In this document: positions 26,186 to 34,474 of the stretch, piece after piece
How positions within the stretch are numbered: position 1 is the first letter of the stretch
Layout: the number at the start of each line of letters is the position of its first letter
Assembly (NCBI RefSeq): GCF_014653115.1
Contig: NZ_BNAD01000002.1
Location: forward strand, 124,001 to 188,000
From: Nocardioides flavus (ex Wang et al. 2016)
GTDB lineage: Bacteria; Actinomycetota; Actinomycetes; Propionibacteriales; Nocardioidaceae
DNA: 64,000 bases
Direction: 5' to 3'
The notes under the pieces: model-generated
The model's database searches: none
Seen by the model: the letters and a program-made list of their open reading frames with translations, nothing else
What the model was told of the DNA's origin: nothing
Made by a program: the position numbers and the translations under genes

Positions 26186-27121
26186 GTGACCACTGCCCAC
26201 GAGACCACGCCGGACGCCGCCACCGCCGGGGGCACCACGCCGGCGCCCTGGCTGCCGGTCGCCGCCGGCGCGGTGACGCTGGTGATGTGGGCCTCGGCGT
26301 TCGTCGTGATCCGCCACGTCGCCCACGACGTCAGCCCGGGGGCCCTCGGCTCCGGCCGGCTGCTGGTCGCGGCCCTGGTGGTGCTGCCGCTGGTCCTGCG
26401 TCGCGGCTGGGTACGACCCACGCGCCGCGAGTGGACGCTGCTGACGGTCGGCGGCATCGGCTGGTTCGGCATCTACAACCTCGCCCTCAACGCCGGCGAG
26501 CGGCACGTCGACGCCGGCACCGCGGCGATGATCATCCAGATCGGCCCCGTCATCGTGGCGCTGCTCGCGGTGCCGCTGTTCGGCGAGCGAATGCACGCGT
26601 GGCTGCTCGGCGGCATGGTGGTCGGCTTCGCCGGCGTCGCGGTGATCGCGCGCGGGTCGTCCACGTCGGCCGACGCGAGCCTGCTCGGCGTCCTGCTCGT
26701 CGTCGTCGCGGCGGCGATGTACGCCGTGGGGGTCCTGACCCAGAAGGTGCTGCTGCGCCGCATCCCGTCGGTCCAGGTCGTGCTGGTGTCGTTCGTGATG
26801 GGAGCGGTGACGTGCCTGCCGTTCTCGGGCGACCTGCCGGGCATCGTCGCGGGCGGCGGCGCCGAGCTGTGGTGGATCGTCTACCTCGGGATCTTCCCGA
26901 CCGCGGTCGCCTTCACCACCTGGGCCTACGCCCTGACCCACACCGACGCCGGGGCGCTGTCTCTCACCACGTTCCTCGTCCCCCTGATCGCGACGCTGGT
27001 GGCGTGGCTGACCATCGACGAGGTGCCGCCGTCGCTGACGTTCGTCGGCGGCGCGCTGGCAATCGTGGGCGTGCTGATGACCCGGCGTCGCCCGCGGGCC
27101 GCGCGCCCGGTCAGGGGCTGA
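26186..27121 (+). CDS. EamA/DMT-family transporter
   Basis: 311 residues with ten predicted membrane helices arranged as two EamA repeats (about 20-145 and 160-300). The first repeat contains MWASAFVVIRHVAHDVSPG, and the second ends in LIATLVAWLTIDEVPPSLTFVGGALAIVGV, typical of drug/metabolite exporters. The substrate is unknown. GTG 26186 is preceded by TAGTGT (26174-26179) at 6 nt, so it is likely leaderless. It ends 6 bp before the convergent YbjN gene. Confidence 0.87.
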   Translation: MTTAHETTPDAATAGGTTPAPWLPVAAGAVTLVMWASAFVVIRHVAHDVSPGALGSGRLLVAALVVLPLVLRRGWVRPTRREWTLLTVGGIGWFGIYNLALNAGERHVDAGTAAMIIQIGPVIVALLAVPLFGERMHAWLLGGMVVGFAGVAVIARGSSTSADASLLGVLLVVVAAAMYAVGVLTQKVLLRRIPSVQVVLVSFVMGAVTCLPFSGDLPGIVAGGGAELWWIVYLGIFPTAVAFTTWAYALTHTDAGALSLTTFLVPLIATLVAWLTIDEVPPSLTFVGGALAIVGVLMTRRRPRAARPVRG

Positions 27122-27127
27122 GGGACC

Positions 27128-27670
27128 TCAGCGCTCCGCGGCAGGCTCGGGGTCATTCCCGGCCTCGAGCCAGCCCCGGAAGGCTTCGAGGTTGCGGGTG
27201 GACTCACCGCGGGAGATCCGCCACTCCCACTCCTTGCGGATGGAGGAGGCGAAGCCCAGCTCGAGGATCGCGTTGAACGACTCGTCGGCGTTGGCCAGCA
27301 CGGAGCCTAGGATCCGGTCGAGCTCGTCGGGCTCGGCGCAGGCGAGCGGCAGCCGGGCCTCGAGGTAGATGTCACCGTGGCGGTCGACGGCGAACGACAC
27401 GGCGTACATCCGCAGGTTGCGCTCGAGCAGCCAGCGGTGGACGCGCGCGTGGTTCTCGTCGGGGTTGCGGCACACGAACGCGTGGACGGCGAGCGCGTGC
27501 GCGCCGACGTCGAGGCGTACGGGCGTCTGGAGCTTCTTCTCCCCCGGCAGCGTCAGCGAGAAGCTGGCGCCCTCGACGCCCTCGCGGGTCGTCTCCTCGT
27601 GCTCGATGCCGTTGTCGGCGAGGTAGGTGCGGACGGTCTCGACGTGGTCGGACGTGCGGTGGGGGCTCAC
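27128..27670 (-). CDS. YbjN domain protein
   Basis: 180 residues with a YbjN-type domain over most of the length (about 40-150), including YAVSFAVDRHGDIYLEARLPL. The fold resembles type III secretion chaperones; the function in actinobacteria is unknown. Mycobacteria carry an equivalent gene (Rv0487) directly next to mshA, as here (21 bp downstream of mshA). I chose GTG 27670 over GTG 27688 because CATGAT (27677-27682) lies 6 nt upstream and would be the -10 of a leaderless transcript inside the mshA-YbjN gap. Confidence 0.85.
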   Translation of the reverse strand: MSPHRTSDHVETVRTYLADNGIEHEETTREGVEGASFSLTLPGEKKLQTPVRLDVGAHALAVHAFVCRNPDENHARVHRWLLERNLRMYAVSFAVDRHGDIYLEARLPLACAEPDELDRILGSVLANADESFNAILELGFASSIRKEWEWRISRGESTRNLEAFRGWLEAGNDPEPAAER

Positions 27671-27691
27671 GCGCCCATCATGCGGCACCGG

Positions 27692-28948
27692 TCATGAGGC
27701 GAGCTCGGCGCCCATCCGGCCGGCGGCCCGCTCGTACGCCTCGAGGGTGCGCTCGGCGGTCCGCTCCCAGGAGAAGTCCTGGGCGTGTGCGACCGCGCCC
27801 TGCCCGAGCCGCTCGACGAGGTCGGGGTCGTCGACCAGGCGTCGTAGCGCCGCGGCCCAGTCGCGGGGCTCGTGGGTGTCGACCAGCAGCCCGCTCACGC
27901 CGTCGCGGACGACCGTGGTGAGGCCACCGACGGCCGCGGCCACCACCGGCGTGCCGGTGGCCTGTGCCTCGACGGCGACCAGGCCGAAGGACTCGTTGTA
28001 GGACGGCACCGCGACCGCGGTCGAGGCCGAGGTCCACACCGCCAGCTCGGCCTGGCCGACCGGCGGGACGAAGCGGACGACGTCGGCGATGCCGAGGTCC
28101 GCGGCGAGGTCGGCGAGTGCCGTCGGGTGCTCGAGGCCGGAGCCGGAGGGCCCACCCACGACGGGGACCACGAGGCGGTGGCGCAGTGACGGGTCCTGCT
28201 TCAGGAGGACTGCGACGGCGCGCAGCAGCACGTCGGGGGCCTTCAGCGGCTGGATCCGGCCGGCGAAGAGCAGGACGACGGCGTCCTCGGGCAGCCCGAG
28301 CTCGCGGCGCGCACGAACCCGCCCACGCGGGGCGAAGACGTCGAGGTCGACGCCGGGGTGGATGACCTCGACCGCGTGCGGGCTCGCACCGTAGAGGTCG
28401 ACGAGCTGGCGGGCCTCGGTGTCGGTGTTGGCCACGAGCAGGTCAGCGGCCTCGACGACCTGCTCCTCGCCGATGACCCGCGACAGGGGCTCGGGGGTGT
28501 CGCCGTCGGCCAGCGCCTCGTTCTTGACCTTCGCCATGGTGTGCATCGAGTGCACGAGCGGCACGTTCCACCGGTCGCGGGCCAGGGCACCGACCTGCCC
28601 GGAGAGCCAGTAGTGGGAGTGGACCGCGTCGTAGTGGCCGAGCGGCTGCATCGCCTCGGCACGGAGCACCTCGCGCGCGAAGGTGCACAGCTGGCCGGGC
28701 AGCTCGCCCTTGGTGAGGCCCTCGAACGGACCGGCGGCGACGTGCCGCACCAGCACGCCGTCCGCGGCCTCGACGACCTGTGGCAGCGCCGAGGACGTCG
28801 CCCGGGTGAAGACGTCGACGGCGATCCCCTGGGCGGCGAGGCGCCGGGACAGCTCGATGACGTAGACGTTCATCCCACCCGCGTCGCCCGTGCCGGGCTG
28901 GTCGAGGGGTGAGGTGTGCAGGCTGATCATCGCGACCCGCTGACCCAC
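27692..28948 (-). CDS. mshA: D-inositol-3-phosphate glycosyltransferase (mycothiol biosynthesis)
   Basis: 418 residues, GT-B fold, family GT4. It transfers GlcNAc from UDP-GlcNAc to 1L-myo-inositol-1-phosphate, the first step of mycothiol synthesis. Motifs: [18 protein letters not shown] (phosphate-binding glycine loop, about 12-27), HSHYWLSG (about 115), [13 protein letters not shown] (about 205), [14 protein letters not shown] (about 237) and the E-x7-E motif [14 protein letters not shown] (about 320). GTG 28948 has GGAGGAGG 4 nt upstream, so this gene uses a normal ribosome-binding site. The frame is open far upstream, but similarity begins here. Confidence 0.94.
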   Translation of the reverse strand: MGQRVAMISLHTSPLDQPGTGDAGGMNVYVIELSRRLAAQGIAVDVFTRATSSALPQVVEAADGVLVRHVAAGPFEGLTKGELPGQLCTFAREVLRAEAMQPLGHYDAVHSHYWLSGQVGALARDRWNVPLVHSMHTMAKVKNEALADGDTPEPLSRVIGEEQVVEAADLLVANTDTEARQLVDLYGASPHAVEVIHPGVDLDVFAPRGRVRARRELGLPEDAVVLLFAGRIQPLKAPDVLLRAVAVLLKQDPSLRHRLVVPVVGGPSGSGLEHPTALADLAADLGIADVVRFVPPVGQAELAVWTSASTAVAVPSYNESFGLVAVEAQATGTPVVAAAVGGLTTVVRDGVSGLLVDTHEPRDWAAALRRLVDDPDLVERLGQGAVAHAQDFSWERTAERTLEAYERAAGRMGAELAS

Positions 28949-29052
28949 GCTGCCTCCTCCTCGGTGTACGAGCCGGCGTCCCGGCTGGTGCCACACGGCA
29001 CCTCGGGCACAACCCCGCGCGGGCCCCGGAGATTCCCGGGACCTCCCGCGAG

Positions 29053-29421
29053 TCAGCGCGCGTGCGCGCCGGTGGAGGGCCGGCGGGGCGTGTCGCCCCG
29101 GCCGCGCAGCAGGGCGACGCCGCCGATCAGCGCGGCGAGCACGCCCCAGAACGCGTCGTACCACCGGCTGTCGGCGGGCCGGAAGGCCTCGATCAGCGAC
29201 AGCGTCAGCAATCCGGAGGCGAGGGCGACCACCACGCGCATCGCCACGGCGTCGCTCTTGACGAGGGTGGCGCCGAAGACCGCGGATGCCACGAGCAGGC
29301 ACGCGAGACCGATGAGGCGCAGCGTGCCGGCGAACGCGTCCCCTCCTCCGAGCAGCGCATGGACGATCCACAGCGCGCCTCCGAGGAGGGCGAGGACGGC
29401 GGCCGGCCTGGCAGTGGACAC
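29053..29421 (-). CDS. Small four-helix membrane protein
   Basis: 122 residues. Four hydrophobic segments at about 8-28, 38-55, 62-82 and 92-110, with a basic, proline-containing tail. No motif is recognised. It is a hypothetical inner-membrane protein. I chose GTG 29421 because GACACT (29428-29433) lies 6 nt upstream; GTG 29439 would add six residues. It sits between mshA and the RNase H gene without overlap. Confidence 0.65.
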   Translation of the reverse strand: MSTARPAAVLALLGGALWIVHALLGGGDAFAGTLRLIGLACLLVASAVFGATLVKSDAVAMRVVVALASGLLTLSLIEAFRPADSRWYDAFWGVLAALIGGVALLRGRGDTPRRPSTGAHAR

Positions 29422-29484
29422 CCCGCGAGTGTCCCACACCCGTACGGGCGGGATCGCGACCGGTGGGAGCCGTGCTCGAGCGGG

Positions 29485-30378
29485 TCAGGCCTCGTCGGTG
29501 CCCTGGTGGAACCGCGCCTGCCAGTGTCCTCCGGAGCGCACCCACAGGGTGCTGCGGAGGGTGGTGCGGTCGTCGGTGGACGTGCGCCACAGCAGCAGGA
29601 TCGTGTCGGGCCCCAGCCGGTCGGTCGAGACCACCTCGAAACCCACCGGGTCGATGGGGCCGATCACGGCGAGGGTCTCCTCGCGCGTCCAGAGCCGGCC
29701 CGAGCGGCCCACCTCCTGCCAGTCCGGGTGCAGCAGCGCGGCGACGGCGGCGCGGTCGGAGCGCACCTCGTCGCTCAGCAGCGCACGCTCCATCGCCACG
29801 ACGTGCTCCTCGTCGGTGGGCACCGCGTCGAGGTCGTCCGCCGCGAGCCCCGAGAAGAGGTCGGGCTCCTCCTCGACCTGGCCGACCTCAGCCGCCGGGT
29901 GGGCGGTCGAGCTGCCTGTGAAGCCCGGGCCGTGCTCGGGCTCGACGCCACGCTGGTAGGCCGTGGCCGCGGCGTTGGCGCGCCGGTCTGCCGCCTCGTT
30001 GAGGTCGTGGCCGGCGTGGCCCTTGACCCACTCGAAGCGGACGCGGTGGCGCCGGCCCTCCATGGCCGCGTCGATCGCCTTCATCAGCTCGACGTTGAGG
30101 ACGGGCTTGCCGTCGCTCTTCTTCCATCCCTTGCGCTTCCAGCCCGGCATCCACTTGGTGACCGAGTCGATGACGTACTTGCTGTCGCACAGGACGTGCA
30201 GGTCGTCGTCGAGGTGGGCGGTCTGCTGGAGGAGGTCGAGCACGGCCATCAGCTCACCCATGTTGTTGGTCCCGTGGGGCCAGCCGCCCGAGGCCCAGCA
30301 GTCGTCGTCGACGTACCACGCCCAGCCGGCGGGGCCGGGGTTGCCGAGTGCCGAACCGTCAGCCGCCGCGATGATCAC
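29485..30378 (-). CDS. rnhA: Ribonuclease HI fused to a DUF4440 (NTF2-like) domain
   Basis: 297 residues. Residues 1-150 are RNase HI, which degrades RNA in RNA-DNA hybrids. All four acidic catalytic residues are present in [11 protein letters not shown] (Asp), NNMGELMAV (Glu), LCDSKYVID (Asp) and [13 protein letters not shown] (last Asp). A linker rich in Glu and Pro (about 155-190) joins a C-terminal DUF4440/NTF2-like domain (about 195-297, ending [15 protein letters not shown]). Bacterial RNase HI is normally about 155 residues, so the extra domain is notable. GTG 30378 with CAAGAT at 30385-30390 is likely leaderless; the longer frame runs into the divergent SDR gene. Confidence 0.88.
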   Translation of the reverse strand: MIIAAADGSALGNPGPAGWAWYVDDDCWASGGWPHGTNNMGELMAVLDLLQQTAHLDDDLHVLCDSKYVIDSVTKWMPGWKRKGWKKSDGKPVLNVELMKAIDAAMEGRRHRVRFEWVKGHAGHDLNEAADRRANAAATAYQRGVEPEHGPGFTGSSTAHPAAEVGQVEEEPDLFSGLAADDLDAVPTDEEHVVAMERALLSDEVRSDRAAVAALLHPDWQEVGRSGRLWTREETLAVIGPIDPVGFEVVSTDRLGPDTILLLWRTSTDDRTTLRSTLWVRSGGHWQARFHQGTDEA

Positions 30379-30384
30379 CCGGAC

Positions 30385-30397
30385 ATCTTGGCAGGAT
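30385..30397. promoter_or_regulatory. Back-to-back -10 boxes of rnhA and SDR gene
   Basis: CAAGAT (minus, 30385-30390) and CAGGAT (plus, 30392-30397) are separated by one base. They serve start codons 30378 and 30404, which are only 25 bp apart. Both promoters cannot be occupied at once. Confidence 0.45.
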
Positions 30398-30403
30398 GGC
30401 CCC

Positions 30404-31156
30404 ATGAGCGATGACAGCACCCGGCCCCGCACCGCGGTCGTCACCGGAGCCTCCAGCGGCATCGGGGCGGCCACCGCGCGCGCCCTGGCCGCCGAGGGTT
30501 TCCGGGTCGTGTGCGCCGCGCGGCGCACCGACCGCATCGAGGGGCTCGCGGCGGAGATCGGCGGGGTCGCGGTCACCTGCGACGTCACCGACGACGCGTC
30601 GGTCGCGACCCTCGCCGCCGCGGTCGAGGAGTGTCACGTGCTCGTCAACAACGCCGGTGGCGCTGCGGGGCTCGACAAGGTGGAGGCCGCGGACCTCGAG
30701 GGCTGGCGCTGGATGTACGACGTCAACGTGCTCGGCCTGGTCCGGGTGACCAAGGCGCTGCTGCCGGCGCTGCGCGCCAGTGGCGACGGCCTGGTCGTCA
30801 ACGTCGGGTCGACTGCGGGGCGGTGGGCGTACGAGGGCGGCGCGGGCTACACCGCGGCCAAGCACGCGGTGAAGGTCGTCACCGAGACGCTGCGCCTGGA
30901 GCTCAACGGCGAGCCGATCCGGATCAGCGAGGTCGCCCCGGGCATGGTGCGCACCGACGAGTTCGCCCTGGTGCGCTTCGGCGGCGACCGGGAGCGGGCC
31001 GAGGCGGTGTACGCCGGGGTGGACCAGCCGCTGCTCGCCGAGGACGTCGCCGACGCGATCGCGTGGGTCGCCACGCGGCCCTCCCACGTCGACATCGACG
31101 AGCTCGTCATCAAGCCGCGTGCCCAGGCTGCGGCACACAAGGTGCACCGCACCTGA
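30404..31156 (+). CDS. SDR family NAD(P)-dependent oxidoreductase
   Basis: 250 residues of the classical short-chain dehydrogenase family. The cofactor motif is TGASSGIG (about 15-22), followed by NNAGG (about 82), the catalytic Ser in VNVGSTAG (about 130) and YTAAK (Tyr and Lys, about 147-151). A basic residue pair (AARRTDR) after the second strand suggests preference for NADP. It resembles the YdfG/serine-type dehydrogenase group, but the substrate is not known. ATG 30404 is probably leaderless. The racemase gene follows after 20 bp. Confidence 0.88.
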   Translation: MSDDSTRPRTAVVTGASSGIGAATARALAAEGFRVVCAARRTDRIEGLAAEIGGVAVTCDVTDDASVATLAAAVEECHVLVNNAGGAAGLDKVEAADLEGWRWMYDVNVLGLVRVTKALLPALRASGDGLVVNVGSTAGRWAYEGGAGYTAAKHAVKVVTETLRLELNGEPIRISEVAPGMVRTDEFALVRFGGDRERAEAVYAGVDQPLLAEDVADAIAWVATRPSHVDIDELVIKPRAQAAAHKVHRT

Positions 31157-31176
31157 GGCGTGGCAGACTGCCGCGC

Positions 31177-31896
31177 GTGAAGACCATCGGACTCGTCGGC
31201 GGCATGAGCTGGGAGAGCAGCGCGGTCTACTACCGCGACCTCAACCTCGGGATGCGGGAGAGGCTGGGCGGGTTGTCCTCGCCGAAGCTCGCGTTGACCA
31301 CGGTCGACTTCGCCGAGGTGACGCACCTCGAGGACGACGAGCGGTGGGACCAGGTCGGCCAGCTGCTCGCCGAGGCGGCGCGCGGCGTCGAGCGCGCCGG
31401 CGCCGACTTCCTGCTGCTGTGCACGACGACCTTCCACAAGGTGGCCGCCCAGGTCGAGGAGGCCGTCGACATCCCCGTGCTGCACCTCGCCGACGTCGTC
31501 GCCGAGGCCGTCAAGGCCTCCGGCGTGGAGACCGTCGGGCTGATCGGCACCAAGGTCGCCATGTCGGAGTCGTTCTTCGTCGACCGGCTCCGGAGCCACG
31601 GGCTCACGGTGCTGGTGCCCGACGCCTCGCACCACGACTTCCTCAACGACGCGATCTACGAGGAGCTCGTGCACGGCGTGGTGCTGCCGCGCACGCGCAG
31701 CCGGGTCGTCGCGATCATCGAGGAGCTGTGGGACGCCGGGGCCGGTGGCGTGCTGCTCGGCTGCACCGAGCTCGAGCTGCTGGTCAAGCAGGCCGACGTG
31801 GAGCTGCCGGTCTTCCCGTGCACCACGCTCCACGTGCAGGCCGCGCTCGATGCCGCGCTGGCCGAGGACACGCCCAGGGACCGGGCCGAGAGCTAG
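31177..31896 (+). CDS. Aspartate/glutamate racemase family protein
   Basis: 239 residues. The N-terminus IGLVGGMSWESSAVYYRDLN is typical of the YgeA/RacX group. The first catalytic-site segment is LLCTTTFHKVA (about residue 85) and the second LLGCTELELLV (Cys about residue 195). In E. coli YgeA the first segment reads CTNTMHK; a Thr/Cys pair rather than Cys/Cys is used there, and the arrangement here is compatible with that. Likely a broad-specificity amino acid racemase. GTG 31177 follows CAGACT by 7 nt. Its TAG stop shares the tetramer CTAG with the stop of the convergent gene. Confidence 0.87.
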   Translation: MKTIGLVGGMSWESSAVYYRDLNLGMRERLGGLSSPKLALTTVDFAEVTHLEDDERWDQVGQLLAEAARGVERAGADFLLLCTTTFHKVAAQVEEAVDIPVLHLADVVAEAVKASGVETVGLIGTKVAMSESFFVDRLRSHGLTVLVPDASHHDFLNDAIYEELVHGVVLPRTRSRVVAIIEELWDAGAGGVLLGCTELELLVKQADVELPVFPCTTLHVQAALDAALAEDTPRDRAES

Positions 31897-32786
31897 AGCG
31901 GCACGCCGCGCGCGACGGCGAGCGCGCGCAGCGCCGTCCAGGCCGGACCGGCCAGGTCGGTCGGACCGGCCTCGGTCGGCAGGTCGGCGGCGAGCACCTC
32001 CGACCGCGCGCCCTCGGTGCTGACCAGCACCTGCCCCAGCGCGTACGCGATCCCCTCGCCCTGGTCCTGGGTGGGCAGCTCCCACGTCGTCACGGGTCGC
32101 CACGACGGGTACGCCGTGAGGTGGGCCGAGGAGTAGGTCCGCAGGACGACGCCCCCGCCGCCCGGCAGGAACGTCGCGTCGGTGACGAGGCCGGGCGCCT
32201 CGGCGACCTCGACCAGTCGGTTGGGCCGATCGGTCCGCAGCCGGCGCGGCGCGGCGTACACGGTCCCGGCGAACACGCCCTTGGTGACCACGTGCAGCCG
32301 TCCGGTCAGCGGGTCGGCTAGCAGTGCCTCGGCGTCGCGTGCGCCGTCCGGGTAGCGGAGCTCGTACGCCGCCGGGGTGACCGTCCGGTCCCCCGGTCCG
32401 ACCGGGACGCGCAGCACCTCCACGGAGTCGCGCACGCGCCGGTTGTCGCCGACGTCGGCCACCCAGACGTGCCCGCCACCGGCCGGGGCGAGCGCCTCGA
32501 CGTCGACCGGCTCGGCGTCCCACGACGTCACGCCGACGGTGCTGCCGGTGGCGGTGTCCACGGTGAACACGCGACCCCGGTCGCCGGAGTCGTTGACCGT
32601 GTGCACGAGCCCCCCGCGCGTGGTGGGGGTGAAGGCGAGACCGCTGGACTCGACGATCTCGGGGTCGCCGAAGCGGAGGACGGGTGTGCCCGTGGTGTCG
32701 GGGGTCCCCGCGGCCGCGCCCAGCAGGAAGGGCAGCGCCACGACCGCTCCGACCCACCGGCCGCCCGTCACCCGCCCTGCTCGCAC
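31893..32786 (-). CDS. Exported beta-propeller-like protein of unknown function
   Basis: 297 residues. The N-terminus has a signal peptide (WVGAVVALPFLLGAAAG). The rest is rich in short beta segments with repeated patterns such as GLVHTVNDSGDRGRVFTVD, HVWVADVGDNRR and DAEALLADPLTGRLHVVTKG, typical of a propeller. No enzyme motif is recognised. GTG 32786 has TACCGT at 32793-32798, 6 nt upstream, indicating a leaderless start; the much longer open frame upstream is an antisense shadow of the transporter gene. Confidence 0.75.
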   Translation of the reverse strand: MRAGRVTGGRWVGAVVALPFLLGAAAGTPDTTGTPVLRFGDPEIVESSGLAFTPTTRGGLVHTVNDSGDRGRVFTVDTATGSTVGVTSWDAEPVDVEALAPAGGGHVWVADVGDNRRVRDSVEVLRVPVGPGDRTVTPAAYELRYPDGARDAEALLADPLTGRLHVVTKGVFAGTVYAAPRRLRTDRPNRLVEVAEAPGLVTDATFLPGGGGVVLRTYSSAHLTAYPSWRPVTTWELPTQDQGEGIAYALGQVLVSTEGARSEVLAADLPTEAGPTDLAGPAWTALRALAVARGVPL

Positions 32787-32893
32787 CTCGCCACGGTAGT
32801 CGCGCACGGGTGGCGGCGCCGCTCGTCCCGCGCAGCCGACCGTTCGCCGTACGCCCTCCCCAGGGGTAGGTGACACCTCAACCACCCGGTCCG

Positions 32894-32899
32894 TAGCGT
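32894..32899 (+). promoter_or_regulatory. -10 box of the OFA transporter gene
   Basis: TAGCGT gives a start near 32906 and a 22-nt leader with GGGAAGGGAAA before ATG 32928. It excludes the upstream GTG at 32898 as the start codon. Confidence 0.5.
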
Positions 32900-32927
32900 G
32901 ACGGTGACGTCTCGGGAAGGGAAACGC

Positions 32928-34322
32928 ATGTCGCCTCTCGACAAGCAGGCCATCGTCGCCGGTCCGGGCTACAGCCGATGGCTGATCCCGCCCGCCGCGC
33001 TGGCGGTCCACCTCTCCATCGGCCAGGTGTACGCGTTCTCGGTCTTCAAGAACTCGCTGGTCGCCAGCTTCGACACGAGCCTGACGGCGATCGGGTGGGT
33101 CTTCTCGATCTCCATCGTGATGCTCGGCCTGTCGGCGGCGGTGCTCGGCACGTGGGTCGAGCGCTCCGGACCGCGCAAGGCGATGCTCACGGCCGCCCTG
33201 TGCTGGGGCGTCGGGTTCGTGGTCGGCTCGGCCGGCATCGCGTCCGGGCAGCTGTGGCTGCTCTACCTCGGCTACGGCGTGATCGGCGGCATCGGCCTGG
33301 GCATCGGCTACATCTCGCCGGTGTCGACGCTCATCAAGTGGTTTCCCGATCGCCCCGGGCTCGCCACGGGCATGGCCATCATGGGCTTCGGCGGTGGCGC
33401 GCTCATCGCCTCCCCGCTGTCCAACCGGCTGATGGGGCTCTACGACCCCGACTTCGTGCCGACCGACTCCGGCGCGGTCGCGTCGGCCTCCGCCCTGGCC
33501 CAGACCTTCCTCACCCTCGGCCTGGTCTACACCGCCTTCATGCTGGTCGGCGCGGCCCTGGTCCGCGTCCCGCCCGGCCACGGCGACGACAGCACGGCCG
33601 AGCACTCCCCCGGCACCAACGGAGCGCTGGTCCGGGCCTCGCAGGCCATCCGGACCCCGCAGTTCTGGCTCCTCTGGGTGGTGCTCTTCTGCAACGTCAC
33701 CGCCGGCATCGGCATCCTCGAGCAGGCCGCGCCGATGATCCAGGACTTCTTCCGCGAGGGGGGCGACAGCTCGGTCTCCGCCGCGGCCGCGGGCGGGTTC
33801 GTCGGCGTGCTCTCCCTCGCCAACATGATCGGCCGGTTCGTCTGGTCGAGCCTGTCGGACCGCATCGGTCGCAGGACGACCTACGTCATGTACCTCGGGG
33901 TCGGGCTCGTGCTCTACCTGCTCCTCGCCCTGTTCGGCAGCTCCAGCACCGTCGTCTTCGTCGCGCTCGCCGCGGTGATCATCTCCTACTACGGCGGCGG
34001 GTTCGCGACTGTCCCGGCCTACCTCAAGGACCTCTTCGGGACCCTGGAGGTCGGCGCGATCCACGGCCGCCTGCTCACCGCGTGGGCCGCCGCCGGCGTC
34101 GCCGGTCCGCTCATCGTCAACGGGATCCTCGACCGCGTCGGCGAGCCCGGCAACCTGGTGGCCGCCGACTACCGGCCGGCGCTGCTGACGATGGTCGGCG
34201 TGCTCGCGGTCGGCTTCGTCGCCAACCTGCTGATCCGTCCGGTTCCCGACGAGCACTTCGACCACGACGCGCACAGCGCCAACGAGGACCGCATCTCCGC
34301 ACGGCAGGAGGCCACCCGATGA
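32928..34322 (+). CDS. OFA-family major facilitator transporter
   Basis: 464 residues with twelve membrane helices, of the oxalate/formate antiporter subfamily. Typical segments: HLSIGQVYAFSVFKNSL (helix 1), the GLGIGYISPVSTLIKWFPDRPGLATG motif (helix 4-5), and WSSLSDRIGRR (the cytoplasmic loop motif after helix 8). Subfamily members carry oxalate, formate, pyruvate or other small carboxylates; the substrate here is not known. ATG 32928 has GGAAGG at about 7 nt. The stop overlaps the small-subunit gene (ATGA), so the two are made together. Confidence 0.88.
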   Translation: MSPLDKQAIVAGPGYSRWLIPPAALAVHLSIGQVYAFSVFKNSLVASFDTSLTAIGWVFSISIVMLGLSAAVLGTWVERSGPRKAMLTAALCWGVGFVVGSAGIASGQLWLLYLGYGVIGGIGLGIGYISPVSTLIKWFPDRPGLATGMAIMGFGGGALIASPLSNRLMGLYDPDFVPTDSGAVASASALAQTFLTLGLVYTAFMLVGAALVRVPPGHGDDSTAEHSPGTNGALVRASQAIRTPQFWLLWVVLFCNVTAGIGILEQAAPMIQDFFREGGDSSVSAAAAGGFVGVLSLANMIGRFVWSSLSDRIGRRTTYVMYLGVGLVLYLLLALFGSSSTVVFVALAAVIISYYGGGFATVPAYLKDLFGTLEVGAIHGRLLTAWAAAGVAGPLIVNGILDRVGEPGNLVAADYRPALLTMVGVLAVGFVANLLIRPVPDEHFDHDAHSANEDRISARQEATR

Positions 34323-34474
34323 GCACCACCGACTCCACCCGACCCGCCCCGATCACGTCCGGGTCGACGACGCCACCGGTCCTCGTCGCGCTGGCGTGGC
34401 TTCTGGTCGGCGTGCCGCTGGCCTACGGGCTATGGCAGACCCTGGTGCGGGCCTCGGCGCTGTTCACCGGTTGA
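34319..34474 (+). CDS. MFS transporter small subunit (51 aa)
   Basis: 51 residues: a polar N-terminus of about 20 residues, then one membrane helix (VLVALAWLLVGVPLAYGLWQT). Small hydrophobic proteins of this type are found directly downstream of OFA transporters in many actinobacteria and are annotated as the small subunit. The ATGA overlap with the transporter gene supports this. Its 3' end overlaps the convergent methyltransferase gene by 11 bp. Confidence 0.8.
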   Translation: MSTTDSTRPAPITSGSTTPPVLVALAWLLVGVPLAYGLWQTLVRASALFTG

